64,000 bases of DNA, from the IMG/VR virus record IMGVR_UViG_3300036781_000418, positions 62,001 to 126,000 of that record. The stretch is one strand, 5' to 3'. Below are positions 25,752 to 33,163 of this stretch, piece by piece. The notes beneath the pieces were generated by a model. It was not told the origin of the DNA and ran no database searches. It was given only the letters and a program-made list of their open reading frames with translations. Source of the stretch: a virus. The position numbers and the translations under genes were made by a program. How positions within the stretch are numbered: position 1 is the first letter of the stretch; each line of letters opens with the position of its first letter.

Positions 25752-26248
25752 GGGGTCACCACCTTGAACTTGTTCTTGACGTGCGTCTCGTAGATGGCGA
25801 GCACCTTGCGCAGGTAGACCAGGAACTTTGATGGATCGTCGAACGCCTTCGACCAGGTGTTTTCAAACGTCTTCGTGACCGCGGAGTTAAGCCCCTGGGT
25901 TGCATGGGTCTTGTGATCCACTTCGTTCAGCAGGTCATACTCGATCTGGTACATCGTTGTCCATGGACCACGCCCTACGGATGCACGTCCACCATACGCG
26001 CTTAGGTTCATGTTGATGTACACGTTGTCGTAGTCTTCGTAGTCGTCCGTTTTAAACGGAACACGGAAGAGCGGGGAGGTGTACAGCTGCTTGTCGCCGC
26101 CGGAGTCGAGTCCATTGGGTTCTTCATGGATAACCTTGCCAGCCGTAAACCCAGCACGCTCCAACACCTTCCCAAACAGGTGAAAGTTTGTAAGCGCGTC
26201 GTCTTGGTCGTAGCCCTTGTTATGGGTCTCAAAAAGGGCGAGCTTCAT
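25748..26248 (-). CDS. Putative capsid-targeted protein, family B
   Basis: 166 residues. MKLALFE followed by TH is the leader; then LTNFHLFGKVLERAGFTAGK, YTSPLFRVPFKTDD and a C-terminus IYETHVKNKFKVVTP. It is first of the four family B genes; its start overlaps the stop of the gp54-like gene by one base, so it is probably made from the same late transcript as that tail protein. Confidence 0.78.
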   Translation of the reverse strand: MKLALFETHNKGYDQDDALTNFHLFGKVLERAGFTAGKVIHEEPNGLDSGGDKQLYTSPLFRVPFKTDDYEDYDNVYINMNLSAYGGRASVGRGPWTTMYQIEYDLLNEVDHKTHATQGLNSAVTKTFENTWSKAFDDPSKFLVYLRKVLAIYETHVKNKFKVVTP

Positions 26249-27540
26249 CAGGTACCTCCACCAAGTAGATCACCGCTGCCCGCGAAGAGTGGTGTTGGCT
26301 GCGTGGTGCCGAAGCCTTGACCCGTTGAGTTTGTGAACGTTGCGTCACCGCCGAACGTTTGGCTGTCGGAGACGACTGGTCGTGATGGTCGAGCAAAACT
26401 TTGGGCCGCACTTGTGGTCAGCCCTGAAACCTTCGTCGTCGCGGTCGATCCAACGAGACTACCAACCAAATCGGCGGTACCACCCAAGCCAGGCACCACC
26501 CGAAGTTGACGACCCAGTGTGTCGCTGGTAATCTTCTGGGCAGCGCGGCCGAGGACGGCGCCAAGGGTGCTGCCGAGTAGACCCGATAGACCAGCGGCGT
26601 TACCACCAGTCGCCTTGCCTGGAACGCTGATGTCTCCAGGCGCGCCCTTCCAGGCGCGGTTCGAGTAGTCTGGGCCTGGGTTGGCGGTCAACGTGCCAAG
26701 TTCATTCATCACCATGAAGTCGTAGTCGAACCGCATGGACAGGCCGTTGAAGTCAGTTGACTCGTGCGCCATGTCTTCAAGGTCGAAGGACTCAATGCGC
26801 GGGTTAATGAAGTCCCAAGCCACGGCCTTAGGTGCGTCGTTCAACCCAACTGTGTGGTCAATGTACATCTGGATGATGCGGATACCTTGGATGACGTTGC
26901 CGATGTCCGAGTCAACGACCCCACGCTGGGCGAAGTCACGCCCAACGCCGAACGCCATACCAGAGCCGGAGTTGTAGGCCGCTACAACCTCGGGTAGGGT
27001 CTTGTAGTTGTTGATCGACTGCCGCGTGATTGGCGACTGGGCCATCATCAACAGCTTAAAGAAGTGGAACACGGAGTTGCCGACGTCTTCAACGAACGCC
27101 AACGTCAAGGCTTGGTGCTTGATGGTCTTCAGCACCTTCGTCTTGAAGTTGTACATGTTGACCTCCTCGTAGTCGTAGTCGACCTTTGGGCGGTCGATCG
27201 ACTTGATCATGTACGTGAAGTTCTGGTCCTTCGACAACTGGTCTACAAGCTGCTTGACTTCAGGGTTCGCAATGTTCGGCTTGAACAGGAACTGCACCTT
27301 GAACATGAACTTGAACTTTGGCCGAGAGTTCGAGTTCGCGGCACCAGCCGCGTAGTCCGAGGCGTGCCAGGTGCCGTCGTTTCGGTTGATGGGCGCGTTC
27401 TGGTTAACCCCAAAGGCGGAGCTAATTGCTGGGTTGATCTTGTTGCGTGCAAAGTCCTCAACCGCGGTGCCGAACAGCTCAGTGCCAGTCCGTTCAAGGT
27501 TGATGCCCGATGACTTAACGAGCTGGGAAATATCTGGCAT
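26248..27540 (-). CDS. Baseplate/tail-tube initiator, gp54-like
   Basis: 430 residues. The core (about 75-290) has tube-like features: FKFMFKVQFLF, then SIDRPKVDYDYEEVNMYNFK, DVGNSVFHFFKLLM, NPRIESFDLEDMAHES and MRFDYDFMVM. This is the pattern of proteins at the junction of baseplate and tube (T4 gp54/gp48). The C-terminal third is Gly/Ser/Thr-rich and low-complexity. A late promoter fused to a hairpin stands directly before the start. The assignment to gp54 rather than gp48 is tentative, because a gp48-like gene lies at 49046. Confidence 0.75.
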   Translation of the reverse strand: MPDISQLVKSSGINLERTGTELFGTAVEDFARNKINPAISSAFGVNQNAPINRNDGTWHASDYAAGAANSNSRPKFKFMFKVQFLFKPNIANPEVKQLVDQLSKDQNFTYMIKSIDRPKVDYDYEEVNMYNFKTKVLKTIKHQALTLAFVEDVGNSVFHFFKLLMMAQSPITRQSINNYKTLPEVVAAYNSGSGMAFGVGRDFAQRGVVDSDIGNVIQGIRIIQMYIDHTVGLNDAPKAVAWDFINPRIESFDLEDMAHESTDFNGLSMRFDYDFMVMNELGTLTANPGPDYSNRAWKGAPGDISVPGKATGGNAAGLSGLLGSTLGAVLGRAAQKITSDTLGRQLRVVPGLGGTADLVGSLVGSTATTKVSGLTTSAAQSFARPSRPVVSDSQTFGGDATFTNSTGQGFGTTQPTPLFAGSGDLLGGGT

Positions 27541-27545
27541 GAAAA

Positions 27546-27572
27546 AGCCCTATGGAACCATAGGGCTATTTA
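27546..27572 (-). promoter_or_regulatory. Late promoter with start-blocking hairpin, gp54-like
   Basis: GTAAATAG (hexamer 27567-27572) continues into AGCCCTATGG paired with CCATAGGGCT (10 complementary bases on each side), followed by TTTTTC and the ATG. For read-through RNA this is both a stem over the initiation region and a textbook terminator shape; RNA begun at the late promoter would lack most of the 5' arm. Confidence 0.78.
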
Positions 27573-27589
27573 CAAGGGATTAGAGTTGT

Positions 27590-27910
27590 CTACTTTTCAA
27601 GTGGTCCAACTTTAACCGTGAAGTCGGATCGACCGCCTTCAAGGGCTGATACAAAGTTGGTGTCGTCAAAGACCAAGTCGTATGAGGCAAGGATCTTGCG
27701 AAACTTCTCCGACTTGATCATGTCGTACGTGTCTGAGGTGTTGGTTGGATCCTCAGGAAAGTTGATGTAGATGTGTTCATTCTTGAGGCCGCCCACGGAC
27801 GTGCCGACCTTCTTCAACAGCAAGTTGATCGCCCAGTCCAGGTCCTCGTACTCTTCGTCGTTCTTCAGGTCGATGCCGTACTTGCCTTCAAGCAGTTGTG
27901 TTAGCTTCAT
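27590..27910 (-). CDS. Putative capsid-targeted small protein
   Basis: 106 residues, starting MKLTQLLE followed by GK. The rest (EDLDWAINLLLKKVGTSVGG, HIYINFPEDPTNTSDTYD, FRKILASYDLVFDDTNF) matches no family known to me. Its start lies within the 3' end of the upstream homing endonuclease (23-nt overlap). Confidence 0.75.
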   Translation of the reverse strand: MKLTQLLEGKYGIDLKNDEEYEDLDWAINLLLKKVGTSVGGLKNEHIYINFPEDPTNTSDTYDMIKSEKFRKILASYDLVFDDTNFVSALEGGRSDFTVKVGPLEK

Positions 27911-28664
27911 CTTTGGTCGTCGTTTCTCTATTTACAGCGTACTCACCTCGAGCTCGACCGCTTACCTTGGTTGGATCTTTCTCTGGTTGATCGGCCCAGC
28001 GATAACTAAGCCAGTTTGGAGAGGCAAGACGGTAGGTGAGGGTTCCACCCGCTAAGCTTAGCGCGGTGCAGGCTTCACGCATGTTCACATAGGCGACTTC
28101 GTCAATGATCAGCGCACGGTATCGTTGTTTGAACTTTTCTGAGGCCAATTGACCAGCCCGTTGGTTAGCCTTTGCTTCCTCAGATGGTTTGTAGCCGCGC
28201 TCCTTCAGGGTGTCGAGTCGGTTTTGAATTGCCTCGGCTGATATGGTTTTGCCTTTGTGTGCCTTGCTGATGTTGGCGCACCATTCAGGGGTGCGTTCAA
28301 CGGTCTTAAAGTGTTGGGATAGCTTCTGACGAGTTTCTTCGGATGTTGCTGGTCGATCAACTGCACCCAATCCACCAGCGCCACAGTTTAAACATTGTGG
28401 ATCAGCACGAAGTTCTGGTGTGATGATCTCTTTTTCACGATCTGAAGCAGCCTCCCTAGACTCACAAAGTTCTACAATTTCACGTGTGTGATTTTCTCTG
28501 CCATGCTTTTTCACTGAGCGTGTGAGGCGCACGCCGCTGCCTAGATATTGATCTTCAAGATCATCTGTGGAATGCATGCCAATGTAGTAGCGACCTGTGA
28601 TGATGCAGGTAGTCTTGTAGATGATGTGATATTTGCGACGAGAAGCTCTAATATGTTGAGACAT
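27888..28664 (-). CDS. GIY-YIG homing endonuclease
   Basis: 258 residues. Residues 13-33 hold YHIIYKTTCIITGRYYIGMH, the GIY-YIG core, followed by DQYLGSGVRLTRSVKKHG and ENHTREIVELCESREAA, typical of T4 Seg enzymes. NUMOD3-like repeats follow (SEETRQKLSQHFK, WCANISKAHKGKTIS). It is AT-richer than its neighbours. It has its own late promoter fused to a 12-bp hairpin, an arrangement reported for the T4 homing endonuclease I-TevI. Inserted between the AAA+ gene and a cargo-like gene. Confidence 0.9.
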   Translation of the reverse strand: MSQHIRASRRKYHIIYKTTCIITGRYYIGMHSTDDLEDQYLGSGVRLTRSVKKHGRENHTREIVELCESREAASDREKEIITPELRADPQCLNCGAGGLGAVDRPATSEETRQKLSQHFKTVERTPEWCANISKAHKGKTISAEAIQNRLDTLKERGYKPSEEAKANQRAGQLASEKFKQRYRALIIDEVAYVNMREACTALSLAGGTLTYRLASPNWLSYRWADQPEKDPTKVSGRARGEYAVNRETTTKDEANTTA

Positions 28665-28668
28665 AACA

Positions 28669-28701
28669 AAATAGCTCTGTAGTTGAACACAGAGCTATTT
28701 A
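28669..28701 (-). promoter_or_regulatory. Late promoter with start-blocking hairpin, endonuclease
   Basis: CTAAATAG (hexamer 28696-28701) overlaps a perfect 12-bp stem: AAATAGCTCTGT paired with ACAGAGCTATTT, 8-base loop, then TTG and the start codon four bases after the stem. It is the longest of the promoter hairpins here. Confidence 0.8.
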
Positions 28702-28724
28702 GCGTGGCCGGCAGTTATGTGACG

Positions 28725-30440
28725 TCAACTATATTGCAAAAGGTCCTTCCAGTTCGGTGCGCCCGAACGGAGGATGTCCATGCCCTTGGTAAACTCACGC
28801 ATGGTGACTTGGTCGAACACGCCTTCCGCGTGCTGCTTGATCAGCGCGTCAAGCAGCTCTTCCTTCCGCTCAATCGACACGTCGGTGCCACCAAGGGTTG
28901 GGAGGATCGAGCGCATGCGAATGAGAATCTGTTCAGGCGTCATCGTCATGTCGATCTTCGCTGAACGTGACAGGATGGCGGTGTCAAACTCCGACTTCTT
29001 CAAGTTGGAGATGAAGATCACACGGCCCGTGAACTCGAACGACGATGGGAACTTGATCTTGTCTGGGGACATCGACGTGGCCTTGGCGGCCGCCTTCTCC
29101 TTGGCCCGCAGTTGACGTGGCGTAAGGTCCTCGTCGTCCTCTTCATCTTCAGGTGGTGGCGCCTTAGCCGTCTCACCGTTCAAGTCACGATCGATCTGGG
29201 TGTAGAGCTCTTCACGTCGATCATGCGACATCTTAGAGACGTTGATCGTCTGGTTGGAGACCCAGGAAATTTCACGCACCGGCGATGTGTCAAGGGCGGC
29301 CTTCAGAATGTTCGTTGCATCCTCGTTGCCCCACATAGAGTCCAAGTCGTCGAAGATGACGAGGCCGCTCTTGCGGTACATAAACAGCGTCTCGTAGATC
29401 TTGATTGGGGACGCCTTGCCTGACAGCTTCTGGTAGTCCTCACCCTTCACCAAACCGTTGTGCTCGACCGTCTGCATGATGGTGTACGTTTTGCCGGTAC
29501 CTGGACCACCGTAGACGATCAGCGAACGAAGGGAACCACGGCAGGCCATCTCCACGAGCTGGGCCATGTGGCCGTATAGGGTCGCTGGGTCCTTCAGTTC
29601 ATCGGGAGTGGCTCCCTTCTGCATGGAGTTCTGAATCTGCTTGTACAGGGCCTGGGCTTCCGGCACGTCGGCCGCCGGAAGGAAGCGCTTCGTGGTTGGA
29701 TCCTGCGCGGTCACCTTGATGTAGAGGATCTTACCGCCGGCCACGGCGACCTTTGAGCCCTTATCATCGACGTCGATCACGTCCTTGACTTCGTCGTCCT
29801 TAGACGACTTCGGCTCAACCTTCGTGTCCTTGGACGTCACGTCCTCAGCGGCGCCAGGTTCTGAGTTCCACTTACCGCGACCGATCTTCTGGCTGCGAAT
29901 GTAGGCTGGAATCAACACGTCGTTCTTGTCGGCACACGCCTTGATCTGCTCCCACGTAACGCTCGACGCTCCAGACTTGCCGTACATCGCGACCATCATG
30001 TCGTAGAACTTGTCGGAGCCGACACGTGACGCCATCTCGTCAAGCTGAATCGTCTCGTTCATCGCGTTAACGGCGACTCGGCCCACCTTAGGGGCCTTGA
30101 TGAGCTTCGCGATCTCGTTGAAGGAGCCTAGCACCGTGGCCGATTCGAGGTCGCTGACGTTGATCGTGTGAGCCGGACCGTGGTTAGTGGCGAAGTGGTC
30201 CCAGACGTCGATGTTCGTCAGGTGACCGCCCTTAGCACGTAGTCGAAAGGCACGGGTTCCGAAGATGAACAGGTAGCCGAGCTCACCACCAAGGTGCTCC
30301 ACACCCTTCTTACCACCGTAGCGGTAGACGGAGGTACCAAGTACCTTCGGTATGCGTCGGGCGAAGACTGAAACCAGTCGTTCAATGTTGTCGTCGTTGA
30401 CGGTAGCCTCAACGAGGTAGGAGGCGAAGTTGATTTTCAT
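28725..30440 (-). CDS. AAA+ ATPase with leader-like N-terminus
   Basis: 571 residues. Walker A GGPGTGKT at 311-318, Walker B LVIFDDLD at 360-367, and a sensor-1 candidate RVIFISNLKK further on make the C-terminal half an AAA+ module, with an acidic insert EDEEDDEDLT and an Ala/Lys-rich helix before it. The N-terminus MKINFASYLVE followed by AT ends in an L-x-E site, like the cargo leaders but longer. Residues 195-235 are a charged linker. It lies between tube and endonuclease genes with its own late promoter. It could be a morphogenesis chaperone or remodelling ATPase, or packaged. Confidence 0.85.
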   Translation of the reverse strand: MKINFASYLVEATVNDDNIERLVSVFARRIPKVLGTSVYRYGGKKGVEHLGGELGYLFIFGTRAFRLRAKGGHLTNIDVWDHFATNHGPAHTINVSDLESATVLGSFNEIAKLIKAPKVGRVAVNAMNETIQLDEMASRVGSDKFYDMMVAMYGKSGASSVTWEQIKACADKNDVLIPAYIRSQKIGRGKWNSEPGAAEDVTSKDTKVEPKSSKDDEVKDVIDVDDKGSKVAVAGGKILYIKVTAQDPTTKRFLPAADVPEAQALYKQIQNSMQKGATPDELKDPATLYGHMAQLVEMACRGSLRSLIVYGGPGTGKTYTIMQTVEHNGLVKGEDYQKLSGKASPIKIYETLFMYRKSGLVIFDDLDSMWGNEDATNILKAALDTSPVREISWVSNQTINVSKMSHDRREELYTQIDRDLNGETAKAPPPEDEEDDEDLTPRQLRAKEKAAAKATSMSPDKIKFPSSFEFTGRVIFISNLKKSEFDTAILSRSAKIDMTMTPEQILIRMRSILPTLGGTDVSIERKEELLDALIKQHAEGVFDQVTMREFTKGMDILRSGAPNWKDLLQYS

Positions 30441-30465
30441 TTGTTCTGCTTGGCGGACGATGTGG

Positions 30466-30471
30466 TATTTA
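30466..30471 (-). promoter_or_regulatory. Late promoter, AAA+ gene
   Basis: GTAAATAC on the minus strand, 25 bases before the ATG at 30440; no hairpin. It lies between the tube terminator and the AAA+ gene. Confidence 0.65.
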
Positions 30472-30495
30472 CATGGCGCTCGAGGTGCGGATGCG

Positions 30496-30518
30496 AAAAA
30501 GGCTCCCCGAAGGGAGCC
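30496..30518 (-). terminator. Intrinsic terminator after the tail tube gene
   Basis: On the minus strand GGCTCCC-TTCG-GGGAGCC is followed by TTTTT: a 7-bp GC stem, stable TTCG tetraloop and T-run, about 20 bases past the tube stop codon. Confidence 0.9.
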
Positions 30519-30538
30519 GATCGCTTGGGAGCAGAAGC

Positions 30539-31135
30539 TTAACCGGCGACGTTACCGCCGAGTGCCGTACCGTAACCGTCACCGGTAACGATGTTGCGCA
30601 CGTGGTCGAAGCGAAGCGTCAGGGAGATCGTGACGGCGCCGGAGTCGGCGTAGTCAAGATCACCGAACTCAGCGGCCGAGATGAACACGCCTTCAAAGAT
30701 CCAGGTAGAGGTCACGCCTTCGTCACCGTCCAACTGTTCGATCTTCATACCAAACTTGTAGTCCGAGCCCGTTGCCGCGGTGTTCAACCAGCGACCGTCA
30801 AGGTCGACACCAACCAGGCGTTGCTGGGTTTCCAGCTGTCCGGTGATGACCTTCTTGGCGAGGCCGGTGATGTCGTCTTCAACGACCATCGAGGTGGTGG
30901 ACCAGGTGTACTTGCCTGCGACGTAGGACGTCGAGTTGTAGCGGTTGATCTGAACGTTTTCGAATTCAAGCTGTGGCAGGTTGACGGTGGTGGCCTGCAT
31001 TGTCAGGTTACGAGAGTTCGTACCCGACACCAGACGGCCCATGTCCAGGAACGTCACACGCCACTTGTTCTTCATCTGTGGGTGGAGGTGTCCTGAGAAG
31101 CCGCCGGCGATACCGAAGTTGGCTAGAGTTGCCAT
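30539..31135 (-). CDS. 19: Tail tube protein gp19
   Basis: 198 residues, a normal length for a myovirus tube protein. Features include HPQMKNKWRVTFLDMGRL near the N-terminus, a beta-rich middle (QATTVNLPQLEFENVQINRY) and a C-terminal FDHVRNIVTGDG. It lies directly downstream of the sheath gene, as in T4, with its own late promoter, a good ribosome site (AGGAG) and a strong terminator behind it, all fitting high expression. Confidence 0.92.
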   Translation of the reverse strand: MATLANFGIAGGFSGHLHPQMKNKWRVTFLDMGRLVSGTNSRNLTMQATTVNLPQLEFENVQINRYNSTSYVAGKYTWSTTSMVVEDDITGLAKKVITGQLETQQRLVGVDLDGRWLNTAATGSDYKFGMKIEQLDGDEGVTSTWIFEGVFISAAEFGDLDYADSGAVTISLTLRFDHVRNIVTGDGYGTALGGNVAG

Positions 31136-31163
31136 TGTTTCTCCTAATTAGAGTGCTTACGCC

Positions 31164-31169
31164 TATTTA
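31164..31169 (-). promoter_or_regulatory. Late promoter, tail tube
   Basis: CTAAATAG on the minus strand, 28 bases before the tube ATG, with AGGAG as ribosome site in between. No overlapping hairpin. Confidence 0.75.
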
Positions 31170-31186
31170 GAGCGCGTACCCGAAAG

Positions 31187-31211
31187 ACGTGGGAGGGGTT
31201 TCCTCCCACGT
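31187..31211 (-). terminator. Terminator after the sheath gene
   Basis: A 10-bp stem (ACGTGGGAGG paired with CCTCCCACGT, 5-base loop) starts 4 bases past the sheath stop and is followed on the minus strand by CTTTC. Confidence 0.82.
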
Positions 31212-31214
31212 TCA

Positions 31215-33062
31215 TCAGATGTCGGCGCCAGTCGTCAGCACGTTGATGGTCACGTAGATGAATTCAGCCGCCTTGGTAGGCTTGATGTAGACGTCTAGGT
31301 ACAGCTCGTTGCGGTCGATGCGATCCGGCGTGTTGTTCGTCGTGTCGCAGATCGAGGCGAAGTCGTACAGACCGCGCTTGGTCAAGATGTCGTTCAGCTG
31401 ACCGTCGGCCGCGGCCTTCAGGTTGTCACGAGTCTGTTGGTCGTTCGGTTCGAAGACGAACGGCAGGGAACCCTTACGCAGTGCACGACGGAGGTACATG
31501 ATCAGACGAGCGACGTTGATGCGGTCCAACGCTGAAGCCACAGGGGCGGACGTCTTCTGACCGAACACCAGGATACCACGGCCAATGATGTACGTGATTG
31601 GGTTGATGTTCTTGTCGTATTCGTACAGGTTGTCACGTTGACCGTCGTTCAGCGTCGCTTCCACGAAGGTGGTGGCGGTGCCAAGGGTACCGGTGATGTA
31701 GCCCATGTTCGAAACACCAGACACGACGCCACGTTGGGTGCCAGCTGGCGCGATCCAAACGTAGGCCTGCGAGTCCGAGAACGCGATCGTGCGAAGTGCA
31801 ATGCCCGAAGGAGCGCACAGGACGTTCGTGCCGTCGATGTTTGAAGCCAGACCCCATGAGTAGTAGTACGCGACGTTTTCGTTCACCACGCGGTCTGAGG
31901 TCAGGGCCCACTGGGCGACCTGTTCAGGCGTCATGTTGGACGGTGCGTCGGCAACGACCATGGCTTCTGACTTTACGTCAACGCTGAGCGCGGCGAGTTC
32001 GTCGGTAGTTTCCCAGTAACCAGGGCAGGCGGTCAGGTTGAACTCGTACAGGTCCGAACGAACTTCCGTGTTGGAGTTGATCGACGCTTGCAGGGCCGTG
32101 ACGATGGCGAGGCGGCGTGCCGCGTCGTTTGCACCGAGTGGGTTGCTGATCGTGACCGTCGAAACCGTGATCGTGAAGTCGTCGCCAGCCACAAACGGCA
32201 CGGAGCCGGAGGACAGCAGGAAGTTCACACGGTTGTTGTCGAACGCGGAACCGACCACACCAGTACCAGCGGAGCCGGAGACCGTGCCGGAGACCGAGAA
32301 GGCCGTTGGGGAGGTCATGGTGACCGTCAACGTTTCAGGCACAGCGAGCGTGTCTGGGACGAGACCGGAGATCAAGCCGTTGCCGGTGTTAGCCGAGTCA
32401 GGCAGCGCGGCGTAGGCCACGTTGAAGATGAACTTGTCACCCGAGGCGAACGCGGTGGAACCAGCTGAGATGGTGAAGGCGATCGAGGTGGACGCGAAGG
32501 CGATACCCACAACACCTGTACCGACGTAGCCAGTAGTCGAACCTTGAACTGAATAGTTCGTGGACGACGTGAAGGTCACCGTGAACTGCTGCGGCTTGAC
32601 GGCGTTTGAGTAGGCCGTGACGGCGCTCAAGGTGCCGTTGCCGATGCCGTTGTAGACGAGTGAAGCCGCTTGGTACGCTGGGGTGCCAAGGCTGATGAAC
32701 GTCTCTGGGGTGTCGTCAAGGTCGATGTTGGCGCGAACCACGTAGGCACGAGTGCCAGTTCCAAGGAACTGGTTCAGCGCAAACAGGCCGTATTCGTTGC
32801 GAGCGTCACCATGGAACTGGTTGCCCGACGAGTCGGCGACGAAGTATGGAACTCCGTACAGTTCAAGGGCTTGGGACACGCTGGTGACCGTCCGAACGAC
32901 GCCGTATTCTTGGGTACCGGCCGCAGGGGTAATGCCGTCAGCCTGCGTCTTGTTCGCACGGGTAGCGATGAAGAACAGTGGCAGTGTCGAAGCGGTGCCT
33001 GGAATAAAGAAGCTCTGGTTGTTTACCGATGTGGAAACTCCAGGGGATACCAATGTAGGCAT
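31215..33062 (-). CDS. 18: Tail sheath protein gp18
   Basis: 615 residues. The N-terminus PTLVSPGVSTSVNNQSFFIP and the following TLPLFFIAT, YGVVRTVTSVSQALELYGVP are typical of contractile sheath proteins. The C-terminal domain has NPITYIIGRGILVFGQKT, RINVARLIMYLRRALRKG and FVFEPNDQQTRDNL, the most conserved sheath region. The middle holds two Thr/Ser-rich immunoglobulin-like repeats (FTVTFTSSTNYSVQGSTTGY and LTVTMTSPTAFSVSGTVSGS). The ribosome site is AGGAGAG. Gene order sheath then tube is as in T4. Confidence 0.95.
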   Translation of the reverse strand: MPTLVSPGVSTSVNNQSFFIPGTASTLPLFFIATRANKTQADGITPAAGTQEYGVVRTVTSVSQALELYGVPYFVADSSGNQFHGDARNEYGLFALNQFLGTGTRAYVVRANIDLDDTPETFISLGTPAYQAASLVYNGIGNGTLSAVTAYSNAVKPQQFTVTFTSSTNYSVQGSTTGYVGTGVVGIAFASTSIAFTISAGSTAFASGDKFIFNVAYAALPDSANTGNGLISGLVPDTLAVPETLTVTMTSPTAFSVSGTVSGSAGTGVVGSAFDNNRVNFLLSSGSVPFVAGDDFTITVSTVTISNPLGANDAARRLAIVTALQASINSNTEVRSDLYEFNLTACPGYWETTDELAALSVDVKSEAMVVADAPSNMTPEQVAQWALTSDRVVNENVAYYYSWGLASNIDGTNVLCAPSGIALRTIAFSDSQAYVWIAPAGTQRGVVSGVSNMGYITGTLGTATTFVEATLNDGQRDNLYEYDKNINPITYIIGRGILVFGQKTSAPVASALDRINVARLIMYLRRALRKGSLPFVFEPNDQQTRDNLKAAADGQLNDILTKRGLYDFASICDTTNNTPDRIDRNELYLDVYIKPTKAAEFIYVTINVLTTGADI

Positions 33063-33113
33063 TATTTTCTCTCCTGTGATGGATCCTTTACGGATCCGGT
33101 GCTAATCTCTGGG

Positions 33114-33119
33114 TATTTA
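33114..33119 (-). promoter_or_regulatory. Late promoter, tail sheath
   Basis: ATAAATAC on the minus strand, 51 bases before the sheath ATG. The leader contains a GGATCC-GTAAA-GGATCC stem-loop (33081-33097) that leaves AGGAG and the start codon free, unlike the start-blocking hairpins elsewhere. Confidence 0.72.
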
Positions 33120-33163
33120 TGACCCGCTTGGAAAGACGGCACGTTTCGTGGCCTCTTTCAGGT

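Noticed and set aside
33081-33097. Paired GGATCC sites before the sheath gene as an insertion-sequence scar
   Set aside because: The two copies form a simple leader hairpin and there is no element or target duplication around them.
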